Numbered from the stretch's first letter, positions 19,303-28,190 are shown. The stretch is 64,000 nt of DNA from Halodesulfovibrio sp. MK-HDV (GCF_009914765.1 NZ_WYDS01000008.1:10955-74954); one strand, 5' to 3'. Numbers and translations are program-made. Notes: generated by a model not told the origin, from the sequence alone.

Positions 19303-20418
19303 ATGAGTCTAACAACTGTAGAAAGAAAATCCTCGTCCACCCTGCGTTTAGTACCATCGGCAGAACAGCAAACAGCTGTCGGTGCACTCGTCGGGTGTGC
19401 AATTTGTCTTGGCTTTATTGGAGCATTGATGAATGGCATTACGCTGGTACGTTTTGCAGTGCTATATCTTTGCTTAATATTTATGACCGTTGGAATGATC
19501 TTGCGGAGACAGCAGCGGGTTATTGAAATAAGTTTGCCTGATAGTTGTATATACTTTCTGGGCAGACGAAAAACAGATGTGTATGCCATTCCTTTCGGAA
19601 TGATTACCGCGCTCAGGCTTACACGTCGTAATGCTCAAGGGGAACTTGTCTCGTCAGACTTTGTGCCTGAGGAAGGCAGTCACGGACGTTACCCCATTCA
19701 TTTGGATGTGGTATTACGTACGTCCGGTTATGAAACTTTGGATAGGTCCGTCATGGGGCCGGACCTTGCCGCAACAGCATTAAAAATTGCGGAAGTGACG
19801 GGCTTTGGAATTGAAGATCACGCAGGAGTGGGTTTTTCCCGCACAGCCCGCTCAGAGTATCCACCTGTTTCTGCAGACGTTACGGAAAAGGTTCCACCGT
19901 ATTCTGCCCTTAAGCCGATTTCTATAGATAGCAAAAAGGGGTTCTCATGGTCGCTTTCTCCCGGGCGCCTGTACATTGCTTTGATGATGTTTGCCACAGC
20001 CGGACTGCTGTATGGCGGCGGATATGGTGTGTGGAAAGCTTCTAAGGGTGAAGGAAGCCTGATAGCGGGAGGCATAATACTTTTTGTATGCGGTTTTTTT
20101 GCTTATTTGATCCTCTGGCGGCTTATTCGCTCGGTGGCAGGAAAAGGGTTTGTAGTCTGGGATGATGAAACCGTGCGCTTTGGTGCTTCAATTTTTGGAA
20201 AAGAATACGCCTCTGTCATGCTCGAATTGCGAGACGTTAAAACAGTCCGCATTGCAGTCCCACGAGCAGGAAAAGGGCGTGTGGAGATTGTTCAGGCTTC
20301 AGGCGCTGTTTTTAAAACGCTGGATGTTTCTTCTCCTCTTGCTCCGTTAACTACTGGCGATTTGCATTGGTTAAGTCGCTATATGCGGCAGCAGATGGCA
20401 GTGCCTGCGGCGGTGTGA
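19303..20418 (+). CDS. Four-helix membrane protein of unknown function
   Basis: A 371-residue protein with two pairs of transmembrane helices (about 27-66 and 226-271). Each pair is followed by a beta-rich segment of the kind seen in PH-like membrane proteins: first ISLPDSCIYFLGRRKTDVYA, then VVWDDETVRFGASIFGKEYA. The repeat-like layout suggests an internal duplication, but similarity between halves is weak. The ribosome site is poor. No functional call can be made. Confidence 0.72.
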   Translation: MSLTTVERKSSSTLRLVPSAEQQTAVGALVGCAICLGFIGALMNGITLVRFAVLYLCLIFMTVGMILRRQQRVIEISLPDSCIYFLGRRKTDVYAIPFGMITALRLTRRNAQGELVSSDFVPEEGSHGRYPIHLDVVLRTSGYETLDRSVMGPDLAATALKIAEVTGFGIEDHAGVGFSRTARSEYPPVSADVTEKVPPYSALKPISIDSKKGFSWSLSPGRLYIALMMFATAGLLYGGGYGVWKASKGEGSLIAGGIILFVCGFFAYLILWRLIRSVAGKGFVVWDDETVRFGASIFGKEYASVMLELRDVKTVRIAVPRAGKGRVEIVQASGAVFKTLDVSSPLAPLTTGDLHWLSRYMRQQMAVPAAV

Positions 20419-20580
20419 TTGTATTCATCCTGCGTGCTTCAATATTCGAAATTGCTTGTAAAAAAGAACGCTCTTAGATAGGTATCTAAGTACGAAGCAC
20501 CTGTTTTTGCATAGCGTATCTCACTGTTCTTTCAGCGTGAGGTGCGCAGTTTATTTAATCCAACACTGAGAGGTCTCATA

Positions 20581-21132
20581 ATGGCGAATCCTTCAGAACA
20601 TATTCTGTATAGCGGTGGTGCACGAGGCACGGAAACATACTTCGGTGAACTTGCAGAAAAGTACGGGCTTCAGGAAGTTAACTACAGCTTTGATGGTCAC
20701 AAGCTTGAGCGTTCCCGAGGCTTACGCGTGCTGACTGCTGATGAACTGGCACTTAAAGACGTGAGTCTTACCTATGTGTCCCGTTTGATGAGTCGTTCTT
20801 ATTCTGTTGCACCATTGTTCCGCAGAGTTCTTCAGTCCATTTGCTGGCAGGTTTCCAGCGGACATGAAGTGTATGTGGTAGGTGTTATTCAGGATGACAA
20901 CACTGTCAAAGGTGGCACTGGTTGGGGTGCAGAGTTTGCTAAGATTTGTAATAAGCCTCTGTTCGTGTTCGGACAGGCTAAGAATGCTTGGTTCCGCTGG
21001 GAAAAAAATGAATGGCTTGAAGTAGAAACACCAACTATTTCTCATCGTCATTTTACAGCAACCGGTACCCGCTTCCTTGAAGAAAACGGTAAAAAGGCAA
21101 TCGCTGAACTTTTTGAAAAATCCTTTGGTTAG
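20581..21132 (+). CDS. SLOG-like Rossmann-fold protein
   Basis: A 183-residue soluble protein. SGGARGTETYFGELAEKYG near residue 10 and GGTGWGAEFAKICNKPLFVF near 117 look like the glycine-rich nucleotide-binding and core-strand motifs of the SLOG/LOG-like superfamily, which binds nucleotide-derived ligands. The start at ATG 20581 is chosen for AGAGG eight bases upstream. The gene stands alone between two terminator-bounded units. The ligand and role are unknown; the superfamily call is moderate. Confidence 0.62.
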   Translation: MANPSEHILYSGGARGTETYFGELAEKYGLQEVNYSFDGHKLERSRGLRVLTADELALKDVSLTYVSRLMSRSYSVAPLFRRVLQSICWQVSSGHEVYVVGVIQDDNTVKGGTGWGAEFAKICNKPLFVFGQAKNAWFRWEKNEWLEVETPTISHRHFTATGTRFLEENGKKAIAELFEKSFG

Positions 21133-21150
21133 GATTTAACACAAAATTTT

Positions 21151-21177
21151 GCGGGAGCTGTTGCTCCCGCTTTTTTT
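21151..21177 (+). terminator. Terminator of the SLOG-like gene
   Basis: The perfect stem GCGGGAGC (21151-21158) with GCTCCCGC (21163-21170), then seven T. Confidence 0.93.
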
Positions 21178-21211
21178 ATGGCTGCTGGCGTGCAGCATAA
21201 AGGAAAACACT

Positions 21212-22120
21212 GTGTACGAAGATGACCAGGCCAGAGCAGGGGCAATTGCTGCAATCTGCGCATTTGTTTTTTGGGGAATGGCACCCGTTTATTGGAAGCA
21301 GCTAGCACACGTTCCTGCATTTGAAGTGTTGTGTCATAGGATTTTATGGTCATTATTTTTTGTAGGACTTCTGCTTTCCTTGCGTTCCGGATGGGGCACG
21401 TTCAAAGCGATTTTTTCTTCGAAAAAAACAATGCTGCTTCTTACATTAAGCGGGCTTATTGTTGGCGGTAACTGGGGATTGTATATATGGGCTGTGAACC
21501 ATAATATGGTTTTGCAGACAAGCCTTGGGTACTACGTTACTCCTTTAGTAAGCATGATGCTCGGCGTGGCTGTTTTTAAGGACAAAATTCGTCCTATTCA
21601 GCTTTGTGCGGTATTTCTTGCTGTGGGTGGGGTAGTTGTTCAGTTGATAATTGTCGGTGAACTGCCGTGGGTTTCTATGGTGCTGGCTTTTTCTTTCGGT
21701 CTCTACGGATTGCTTAGAAAGCTTGCGCATGTTGAGTCTATGGCAGGACTGATGTTTGAAACTGTACTACTTATACCTTTTGTCCTCATCTATCTAGGCA
21801 GTCTTGAGTTGCAGGGTACAGCCTCGTTTTTGCATGTTGACCGTATGACAGATATGTATCTTATCGGTGCAGGTATCATTACATCTTTGCCACTTATGTG
21901 GTTTGCATTTGCAGCGTGCAGGTTGCGTCTGACCACTCTTGGCTTAATTCAATATATTGCTCCAAGTCTTGCATTTATGCAGGGCGTTTTTCTTTTTAAT
22001 GAACCATTTACGATGGGGCACATGCTTTCATTTATGTTTATCTGGAGCGCTATTGCGTTATATTCCGGTGAAAGCTGGTTACAGCGTTCTCGAAAACTTC
22101 TGCATGCAGAAGAAATGTAG
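21212..22120 (+). CDS. rarD: RarD, EamA-family transporter
   Basis: A 302-residue inner-membrane protein with ten predicted helices. The RarD signature is clear: FVFWGMAPVYWKQLAHV near the start, EVLCHRILWSLFFV, GGNWGLYIWAVNHN, QTSLGYYVTPL, and LGLIQYIAPSLAFMQGV near the end. I chose GTG 21212 with AAAGGA seven bases upstream, because an ATG at 21149 falls inside the preceding terminator. RarD proteins are drug/metabolite-type exporters of uncertain substrate. Confidence 0.92.
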   Translation: MYEDDQARAGAIAAICAFVFWGMAPVYWKQLAHVPAFEVLCHRILWSLFFVGLLLSLRSGWGTFKAIFSSKKTMLLLTLSGLIVGGNWGLYIWAVNHNMVLQTSLGYYVTPLVSMMLGVAVFKDKIRPIQLCAVFLAVGGVVVQLIIVGELPWVSMVLAFSFGLYGLLRKLAHVESMAGLMFETVLLIPFVLIYLGSLELQGTASFLHVDRMTDMYLIGAGIITSLPLMWFAFAACRLRLTTLGLIQYIAPSLAFMQGVFLFNEPFTMGHMLSFMFIWSAIALYSGESWLQRSRKLLHAEEM

Positions 22121-22154
22121 TATATCATTTCCGACATAACGTTGATGTATAGAG

Positions 22155-22191
22155 GCCGCAGACACTATAATTTAGTGCCTGCGGCTTTTTT
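22155..22191 (+). terminator. rarD terminator
   Basis: GCCGCAG/CTGCGGC and CACTA/TAGTG form an interrupted 12-bp stem between 22155 and 22185, followed by six T. Confidence 0.9.
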
Positions 22192-22287
22192 ATAATCAAT
22201 GATCCGAACTGTTGCTTCTATAGGCTGTCTTCGGCTATAGAGTGAGGTACTCGGCTGCACGTACACTAATGAATATTGGGGAATGAC

Positions 22288-23421
22288 ATGATGCTTTACG
22301 ATAAAATGACAATTAATGGAATGACCGTGCCGAACCGGTTGGTTCGTTCTGCCACGTGGGAAGGACTTGCCTCTGCTGAAGGTTTTGTGACTCCTGCACT
22401 TGAAGACGCAATGCTTGAACTTGCTGACGGCGGTGTGGGCATGATTATTACCGGTCATATGTTTGTAGCAGAACAGGGTCGCGCCGGAGAGCGTCAGCTT
22501 GCTGTTTATGCAGACGAGTATATTAGCGGTCTGCGTTCTATGGTGAAAAAAGTTCACGAACGTGGAAGTGTTATCGTCGCACAGCTTGCCCATGCTGGTG
22601 GTCAGGCTGCTCAGGCAATTACCGGAATGCCTGCATTGGGACCAAGCCCCTTTGCTCGAAAAGATGGTGAATTCTGTCAGGAAATGACAGAAAACGATAT
22701 TGATAACATGGTGAATGCCTTTCAGCAGGCTGCTTCGCGGGCTGTAGCAGCAGGGTTTGATGGCGTACAGATTCATGCAGCGCACGGCTATGGTTTGAGC
22801 CAGTTTCTTTCTCCACACATAAATAAGCGGAAAGATATGTATGGCGGTTCTTTCGAAAACCGCATGCGTCCTCTAGTGCGTGTGTACGAAGCTATCCGGC
22901 GCGAAGTGGGAGATAAGTACCCTGTTACGTTAAAAATAAACTGTGAAGATTATGCGGAAGGCGGTCTTGAACTGGAAGACAGTGCGAGTGTTATTCAAGG
23001 TCTTGAAATGATTGGTTTGGACGCCGTTGAAATTAGCGGTGGATTGCTTACTAACAGTCCGTCTAAATCGTCTGTGCGTGTAGGTCGTTTTGATACTCCG
23101 GCAAAAGAAGCATGGTATCGAGAGGCTGCGCGTGTAGTTAGAGAGCGCACCAAGCTGCCGATAATCCTTGTGGGTGGTATCCGTAGCTTTAGTGTTGTTG
23201 AGGGACTGCTTGCCGAAGGGCTGATCGATTTTGTTTCTATGAGCAGACCGCTTTTGAGAGAGCCTGACCTGCTGAAACGTTGGGCAGCAGGTGATTTGAG
23301 AAGAGCAGAGTGCATTAGCTGTAATAAATGCTTTGGTGTTCTGTATAATAATGAAGGATATTTTTGTCCGGTTGCACAATCCGAATTAGCCGAATCAGCC
23401 GCAGCAGGTACATCCTCATAA
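22288..23421 (+). CDS. NADH:flavin oxidoreductase (Old Yellow Enzyme family)
   Basis: A 377-residue single-domain TIM-barrel flavoenzyme. Blocks include VPNRLVRSATWEGLASAEG, QLAHAGGQA, FDGVQIHAAHGYGLSQFLSP, NKRKDMYGGSFENRMR and a phosphate-binding end near ILVGGIRS. The C-terminus has ECISCNKC followed 11 residues later by another Cys, the spacing of the 4Fe-4S cluster site in 2,4-dienoyl-CoA reductase relatives, but the second FAD/NADH domain of those enzymes is absent. The start is ATG 22288 with GGGGA upstream. It probably reduces activated double bonds; the electron donor is not obvious. Confidence 0.88.
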   Translation: MMLYDKMTINGMTVPNRLVRSATWEGLASAEGFVTPALEDAMLELADGGVGMIITGHMFVAEQGRAGERQLAVYADEYISGLRSMVKKVHERGSVIVAQLAHAGGQAAQAITGMPALGPSPFARKDGEFCQEMTENDIDNMVNAFQQAASRAVAAGFDGVQIHAAHGYGLSQFLSPHINKRKDMYGGSFENRMRPLVRVYEAIRREVGDKYPVTLKINCEDYAEGGLELEDSASVIQGLEMIGLDAVEISGGLLTNSPSKSSVRVGRFDTPAKEAWYREAARVVRERTKLPIILVGGIRSFSVVEGLLAEGLIDFVSMSRPLLREPDLLKRWAAGDLRRAECISCNKCFGVLYNNEGYFCPVAQSELAESAAAGTSS

Positions 23422-23491
23422 ATATATTGAGGTACGGTAGAAAATTTCGTACTCCTTGTGTGCTGATTTTTTTGCGATGTAGCGCAATTGT

Positions 23492-23513
23492 TGACAGATA
23501 GTGTATCTTGTCA
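23492..23513. promoter_or_regulatory. Dyad upstream of the 101-residue gene
   Basis: TGACAGATA (23492-23500) and TATCTTGTCA (23504-23513) are near-perfect inverted repeats. They overlap a TTGACA that could be a -35 box, so an operator is possible. No regulator gene is adjacent. Confidence 0.25.
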
Positions 23514-23625
23514 GGCTTCGCAAAAAACAGTCCTGTTGCAGGATGAGCACTTTGGCAGAATGCTTACAAAACTGTGACCGTTAGTGAACGGGGCTGTCCT
23601 ACAGCGTGTTAGAAAGGAGAAGTAA

Positions 23626-23931
23626 ATGAAGATTCTTGCAATTGATAAAGTACTGCCGGAAGCAACTCCGGATAAAGTTAAAGACACGTTTATGAAAGAA
23701 GTGAACCATACAGTTAAGATGTATCTTGCTGATGTGGTTCGTGAAATGTACTTCCGTCAGGATCGTTCCGGTACCATTTTAGTACTTGAAGCGCCTTCTA
23801 TGGAAGATGCACGCAGCCTTATTGATAGAATGCCTATGGTGCAGGCAGGGTTGATCGATTTTGAATTAATCCCTCTTGGACCATTTGTACCTCTGGCGTT
23901 GCTTCTTGATGAAGAAACACCGACGCAATAA
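23626..23931 (+). CDS. Muconolactone isomerase-like ferredoxin-fold protein
   Basis: A 101-residue protein with the layout of dimeric alpha/beta-barrel proteins of the muconolactone isomerase/YciI group: MKILAIDKVL at the start, then VVREMYFRQDRSGTILVLE and the closing strand AGLIDFELIPLGPF. AGGAG lies six bases before the ATG and a strong terminator follows. No aromatic-degradation genes are nearby, so the catalytic role is open. Confidence 0.72.
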   Translation: MKILAIDKVLPEATPDKVKDTFMKEVNHTVKMYLADVVREMYFRQDRSGTILVLEAPSMEDARSLIDRMPMVQAGLIDFELIPLGPFVPLALLLDEETPTQ

Positions 23932-23957
23932 GAGCTTTTACATTGATCATAAAAAAA

Positions 23958-23986
23958 CGCCCCGAAGTAATTCGGGGCGTTTTTTT
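23958..23986. terminator. Terminator between converging genes
   Basis: CGCCCCGAA (23958-23966) pairs perfectly with TTCGGGGCG (23971-23979), with A and T runs on either side. Confidence 0.93.
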
Positions 23987-23995
23987 ATGAATTAA

Positions 23996-24263
23996 TTATA
24001 TCGCTACGTCAGTTAGCTCGACCTTGTTTCGACCATGATCCTTTGCTCAGTAAAAAGCTGTGTCGGCGCGTTCAGTAACAGATAACTAAACAGGAGTCGT
24101 TTAGGCAGGAAAAAAGCAGCCAATGCTTACAGTATGGTGGATTGCGTTCGGAAATGTGGCGGGTGGAGTCAGTTCTATATGCTTTCGAATACGTTCTCTA
24201 AGCGATTGAACGCTTGTAAGTGAAGAAGACATTCTTCACCACGGATATGAGAAATAAAACTTT
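23996..24263 (-). pseudogene. Remnant of a GGDEF (diguanylate cyclase) domain
   Basis: Read on the minus strand directly after the stop of the membrane protein, this stretch still shows the end of a GGDEF domain: RGEECLL (a decayed active-site loop), then in another frame SLRERIRKHIE, HTVSIGC, ERADTAFY-stop-AKDHGRNKVEL and a final stop at 23996. There are three internal stops, at least one frameshift, and the first half of the domain is missing. It must once have been the output domain of the upstream membrane protein. Confidence 0.8.
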
Positions 24264-24944
24264 TTAGAGAATAAGAGCACCCGCATGGGAGTGGTGACTA
24301 CGTTTTTTTTCAATAGCAAGCATAGTAATGCTTGCCGCCATAAGTATGACATAGAGCATAAGCCATATTATATATACAGCAGTTCCCAAGCCGGATGCAA
24401 AAAAGCTTTTGTAGAGAGGAGCAGACAGCGAAGTAACAATGCGCAAAAAACAGACGATGGAGCCTAGTATGTTAAGGATACCCAAAGCTCGCGCACCACG
24501 GTAAGAGCTTTGGCTGGTGAGGGCGTTATGTGCAATGAAAATTGTATATGGTAACACTAACGCGTTAAAGGCACCGATTCGGATAGCGACATTGAATTCA
24601 ATTACCGAGAACCAGTAAAGAAGCAAAGAGGCGGTAAGCAGGTTTAATAGCCCAAATAAATATATCCGCCAGCCAACAGAAAGATTGAAAAAATTTCTAA
24701 TACCAATCCAGAGCAAGAGTAAGCCCAAAAGTCCCAATCCATTCCCTCCAATAACCGAGACATAGAACGGGACATACCCCCTCAATATGATGAGTAATTC
24801 ACCGATGCTGCATGCAGACATTCCTAGGGCGCAGTGCAGGATACCGTGCGTGGAGTACGTACTGTTATGAAGCCGAAACAGTACTGCTGAAGATAGAAAA
24901 GTCGTAATGGCTAACACTACGTATAGTTCTCGTATTGCAAACAT
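24264..24944 (-). CDS. Seven-helix membrane sensor domain, orphaned
   Basis: A 226-residue protein made almost wholly of about seven hydrophobic helices, beginning MFAIRELYVVLAITTFLSSA and ending in a short basic tail (IEKKRSHHSHAG). It is the right shape for the N-terminal sensor of a membrane diguanylate cyclase, and the DNA just after its stop holds the remains of such a cyclase domain. What is left can have no cyclase activity. It may be translated but is probably the front of a decaying gene. The ribosome site is weak. Confidence 0.65.
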   Translation of the reverse strand: MFAIRELYVVLAITTFLSSAVLFRLHNSTYSTHGILHCALGMSACSIGELLIILRGYVPFYVSVIGGNGLGLLGLLLLWIGIRNFFNLSVGWRIYLFGLLNLLTASLLLYWFSVIEFNVAIRIGAFNALVLPYTIFIAHNALTSQSSYRGARALGILNILGSIVCFLRIVTSLSAPLYKSFFASGLGTAVYIIWLMLYVILMAASITMLAIEKKRSHHSHAGALIL

Positions 24945-25170
24945 AAATTTGATTTATTGGGGTTACAGGTAGGTATGATGCGTAGGGTTGTGCTGCATAA
25001 CGAGGTAGTTGGGCTGATGAATTGAGCGGTTACATTGAGCACGTCAAAAATGAAACATATTTTCCTTTTGCACTAAGTAAAAGCAATTGGAAAAATAGTC
25101 GAGTTATAGAGTGTGAAGAATAAGTTTTTGAGAAATTTTATAAGTAATTACTTATTATTATGCATATGAG

Positions 25171-25202
25171 AAAAGCCAGCATGTATAAACATGCTGGCTT
25201 TT
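25171..25202. terminator. Terminator of the ribosomal protein/dnaB operon
   Basis: AAAAGCCAGCATGT (25171-25184) and ACATGCTGGCTTTT (25189-25202) form a 14-bp stem about 50 bases after the dnaB stop. A and T runs on both sides allow use in either direction. Confidence 0.85.
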
Positions 25203-25253
25203 TATTCTTTTTTTTGAGTGTGTGAAGGGAGGTACCTTCAACATCTTAGAACG

Positions 25254-26738
25254 CTACATACCTGCGTCTTCAGGAATTTCTTCAGAAGGGTAGAGATCTG
25301 TAGGGTTTTCGAATCGTGTAAACTGACCATTGTACTGGAGCTGTGCAGTACCTACAGAACCGTTACGCTGTTTACCAATAATGATTTCAGCGGAGTGGAT
25401 GTCTGCTCGGTCTTCTTTTTTGTTGTACACAGCGTCACGGTAGATGAACATAATAACGTCAGCATCCTGTTCAATCGCTCCGGATTCACGGAGGTCAGAA
25501 AGCATAGGGCGTTTATCCGCACGTTCTTCAACCTTACGGTTAAGCTGTGAAAGTGCCACCACAGGAATATGCAATTCTTTAGCAAGAGCTTTGAGGTTAC
25601 GGGAAATATCTGAAATTTCCAGTTCTCGAGAATCTGTCTTACGGCTTGAGCGCATGAGCTGAAGGTAGTCGACAACAACCATTCCAATATTCTTGTCTGC
25701 TTTCAAACGACGTGTACGAGCACGAAGGTCAAGCGTAGAAAGGGACGGGCTGTCATCAATGTAAATTGGTGCCTTTCCAAGTACGTCTGCTGCGTAGTGC
25801 AAACGTCCCCAGTCGTCATTATCAATCCCGCGGCCTGTTCTCAGTTTGTTCATATCAACGCCGGCAACGGTTGCCAGCATACGAACCATGAGTTGATCCA
25901 TACCCATTTCCAAGGAATAGAACACAACAGGAGTATCGCTTTCAAGTGCAGCGTTAACGGCAAGGTTAAGCGTAAACGCGGTTTTACCCATGGATGGGCG
26001 GGCTGCGATAATAATGAGGTCAGTAGGCTGTAAACCTGCGGTCATTTTGTCGAGGTTATAGAAACCAGTCGTAACACCAGTTACGAGATCTTTACTATCG
26101 ATACGGATAGAAAGCTGGTCGAACACTCTGTTGATGAGTGTTTTTGAATCAATAAATGTTTGACCGGAGGTTCTTTCAGAAATTGCGAAAATAGACTGTT
26201 CGGATTCATCCAGAAGTTTATCTACTTCTGTTCCCTGATCGTAACACTTGCCGATGATATCAGAGCAAGATTCGATAAGGCTGCGTTGCAGGGATTTGTC
26301 ACGAACAATTTTAGCGTAGTGTTCAGCGTTTGCTGCACTGATGATGGAGTTGACGAGCTCGCCAATGTAAACTGCGCCACCAACTTGTTCGAGTAAGCTT
26401 TTGTCACGCAGATACTGACCCACGGTTACGGGGTCGACAGCAACACTCTGTCTGTGTAGCTCCATCATGGCGCCAAAGAGTATTTTGTGGGCAGGGGCAT
26501 AGAAGTCGTCTTCGGTGACGATATCTACGAGGGTGTTAAGAGCGTCCGCACGTAAGAAAATACCCCCGAGCACAGCCTGTTCGGCTTCGATGCTGTGGGG
26601 AGGGACGTTGCGCAGCAATTCATCCGATACATTTTCAAACGCATCGGAAACCGAACCTTCGCCCTGTTGGGCGAAGGTATCGGTATGAAAGCTGTTCTGC
26701 GAACTATTCTGCGGATTCCAGGGAGGATTCTGCATCAT
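25254..26738 (-). CDS. dnaB: Replicative DNA helicase DnaB
   Basis: A 494-residue hexameric replication-fork helicase. After a Gln/Asn-rich extension of about 40 residues comes the N-terminal domain (PPHSIEAEQAVLGGIF), then the RecA-like core with Walker A AARPSMGKTAF near residue 248, VVDYLQLM as Walker B, and LSQLNRKVEERADKRPMLSD. It starts 35 bases inside rplI, an unusually long overlap, and is the last gene of rpsF-rpsR-rplI-dnaB, a common arrangement. A second ATG is the next codon. Confidence 0.97.
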   Translation of the reverse strand: MMQNPPWNPQNSSQNSFHTDTFAQQGEGSVSDAFENVSDELLRNVPPHSIEAEQAVLGGIFLRADALNTLVDIVTEDDFYAPAHKILFGAMMELHRQSVAVDPVTVGQYLRDKSLLEQVGGAVYIGELVNSIISAANAEHYAKIVRDKSLQRSLIESCSDIIGKCYDQGTEVDKLLDESEQSIFAISERTSGQTFIDSKTLINRVFDQLSIRIDSKDLVTGVTTGFYNLDKMTAGLQPTDLIIIAARPSMGKTAFTLNLAVNAALESDTPVVFYSLEMGMDQLMVRMLATVAGVDMNKLRTGRGIDNDDWGRLHYAADVLGKAPIYIDDSPSLSTLDLRARTRRLKADKNIGMVVVDYLQLMRSSRKTDSRELEISDISRNLKALAKELHIPVVALSQLNRKVEERADKRPMLSDLRESGAIEQDADVIMFIYRDAVYNKKEDRADIHSAEIIIGKQRNGSVGTAQLQYNGQFTRFENPTDLYPSEEIPEDAGM

Positions 26739-27228
26739 TTTCTTCTACAGGAGCTTCAACTGGAGCTTCTTCTTCGATGAAACGGCCTTCAGCTTTAACT
26801 GTAACCTTAACATCAGCAACAACACCAGCGTGGAGACGTACACGGATAGTGTAATCGCCGAGAACGCGGATTGGAGCATCAAGAAGGATACGGCGACGAT
26901 CTACTTCGAGATCGAGTACTGCAAGAGCATCAGCGATGTTGCTTGCGGTAACAGAACCGTAAAGCTTGTCGTTTTCACCGACACGAACTTCGATGACAAC
27001 TTCAGCTGCTTCCAGTTTTTCTGCCAGAGACTGAGCTGCGCCACGTACTTTTTCCATCTGGTCTGTAAGTTTTTTGCGATCGAGCTCAAAAACTTTCATG
27101 TTAGATGCAGTCGCAACCATAGCAAGACCCTGAGGTACGAGGTAGTTACGACCGTAGCCAGCTTTAACTTCTACAACATCGCCGAGAACGCCAAGGTTCT
27201 CTACGTCAGCGCGGAGAATAAGTTTCAT
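26704..27228 (-). CDS. rplI: 50S ribosomal protein L9
   Basis: A 174-residue large-subunit protein. MKLILRADVENLGVLGDVVEVKAGYGRNYLVPQGLA is the rRNA-binding N-terminal domain, followed by the long connecting helix and the C-terminal domain. The last 25 residues are an acidic Glu/Ala/Val tail that goes beyond the usual 148-150 residues. The tail coding region overlaps the start of dnaB. Confidence 0.97.
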   Translation of the reverse strand: MKLILRADVENLGVLGDVVEVKAGYGRNYLVPQGLAMVATASNMKVFELDRKKLTDQMEKVRGAAQSLAEKLEAAEVVIEVRVGENDKLYGSVTASNIADALAVLDLEVDRRRILLDAPIRVLGDYTIRVRLHAGVVADVKVTVKAEGRFIEEEAPVEAPVEENDAESSLESAE

Positions 27229-27238
27229 TACAAATCTC

Positions 27239-27502
27239 CTATAAAGTACTTTTCTTTTTCACGTCACTAGCGTGAGTGGACGTAAACACGAGAAGTGCCA
27301 TCTGACGGGAGCGTTTGATCTCACGGGTGAGAGCACGCTGGTGGAAAGCACATGTGCCAGTGATACGACGAGCGATGATTTTACCACGTTCGGTGATAAA
27401 GTCGCGGAGGATGTCCGCGCGCTTGTAGTTCAACGGAAGATCTTTGTCTGCACAGAAGCGGCAGAATTTACGGCGTGGAGTAAAACGTCTTTTAAAAGCC
27501 AT
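27239..27502 (-). CDS. rpsR: 30S ribosomal protein S18
   Basis: An 87-residue protein beginning [37 protein letters not shown] and [20 protein letters not shown] are standard S18 sequence. Three cysteines (CRFC and GTC) suggest a zinc-binding (C+) form. ATG 27502 is chosen because AGGAGG lies just upstream, inside the end of rpsF. The stop of rpsF is one base before this ATG, so the two are coupled. Confidence 0.96.
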   Translation of the reverse strand: MAFKRRFTPRRKFCRFCADKDLPLNYKRADILRDFITERGKIIARRITGTCAFHQRALTREIKRSRQMALLVFTSTHASDVKKKSTL

Positions 27503-27503
27503 C

Positions 27504-27797
27504 TTATTTTGCCTCCTCAAGCTTAACAGTTACGTACTTGAAGATACCATCTGTAATACGGATGATACGCTCAAGTTCGGCAACAGCGGTGCCAGGAGCT
27601 TCAAACTCAAGACGAACGTAGTAGCCGCGCATAAATTTCTGTACTGGATATGCGAGATCACGCATGCCCCAGTGGTCAGCTTCGAGTACGTTGCCTTCAA
27701 CGCGCTCGATAACACCAGTAAGAGTGCTCAGCAAAGTTTCGCGAGCATCACTTGCTAACTCAGGGGAGAGCAGCAAAAGTGTTTCGAATTTTCTCAT
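27504..27797 (-). CDS. rpsF: 30S ribosomal protein S6
   Basis: A 97-residue protein: [19 protein letters not shown], then [20 protein letters not shown] and the closing [14 protein letters not shown]. It pairs with S18 on the central domain of 16S rRNA. It is the first gene of the operon, with GGAG five bases before the ATG and a good promoter about 65 bases upstream. The leader may carry the S6:S18 autoregulatory element, but I could not identify it. Confidence 0.96.
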   Translation of the reverse strand: MRKFETLLLLSPELASDARETLLSTLTGVIERVEGNVLEADHWGMRDLAYPVQKFMRGYYVRLEFEAPGTAVAELERIIRITDGIFKYVTVKLEEAK

Positions 27798-27859
27798 TCC
27801 AATCTCCTTATGGACTGTTGGCCCGCCCTCTACAATAGGGGAGCAAGGCAGAACGAGGG

Positions 27860-27888
27860 TTAATAAAGCAGAGGGTGAATTCTGTCAA
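27860..27888 (-). promoter_or_regulatory. Promoter of the rpsF-rpsR-rplI-dnaB operon
   Basis: On the minus strand TTGACA (27888-27883) and TATTAA (27865-27860) are separated by 17 bases, close to the sigma-70 consensus. The inferred leader is about 55 bases. The rest of the gap up to lptD (27889-28190) holds nothing I recognise. Confidence 0.75.
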
Positions 27889-28190
27889 CCCAATTCTGTG
27901 AGCGAAAAGATAGCAGATGGCTATAAATTTGTCACCTTATGAGCATGAGAAAATGCATCAAAACAGCAAAAAAATTCTAAGTAGAAAACACCGTGTAGCT
28001 CTAGAAACTGACCAAGTATGTATGAAGGCGTGATGAGCCTTGCTGTGCAAGTTTTTTCTGGTTATAGCGCATGCTTTATATGCTTTCCCTGCTTGTTAAG
28101 CTGTGGTATAGCTTTGACGCTGTTGTACGTGGTTACCTTGATAGTGGGTAATAGATTGGGTTTTCTATCTGAAATCGCTGGGAAAAATGT

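Noticed and set aside
22165-22818. 217-codon open frame opposite the flavin oxidoreductase gene
   Set aside because: Antisense shadow that also runs through the rarD terminator; no family features.
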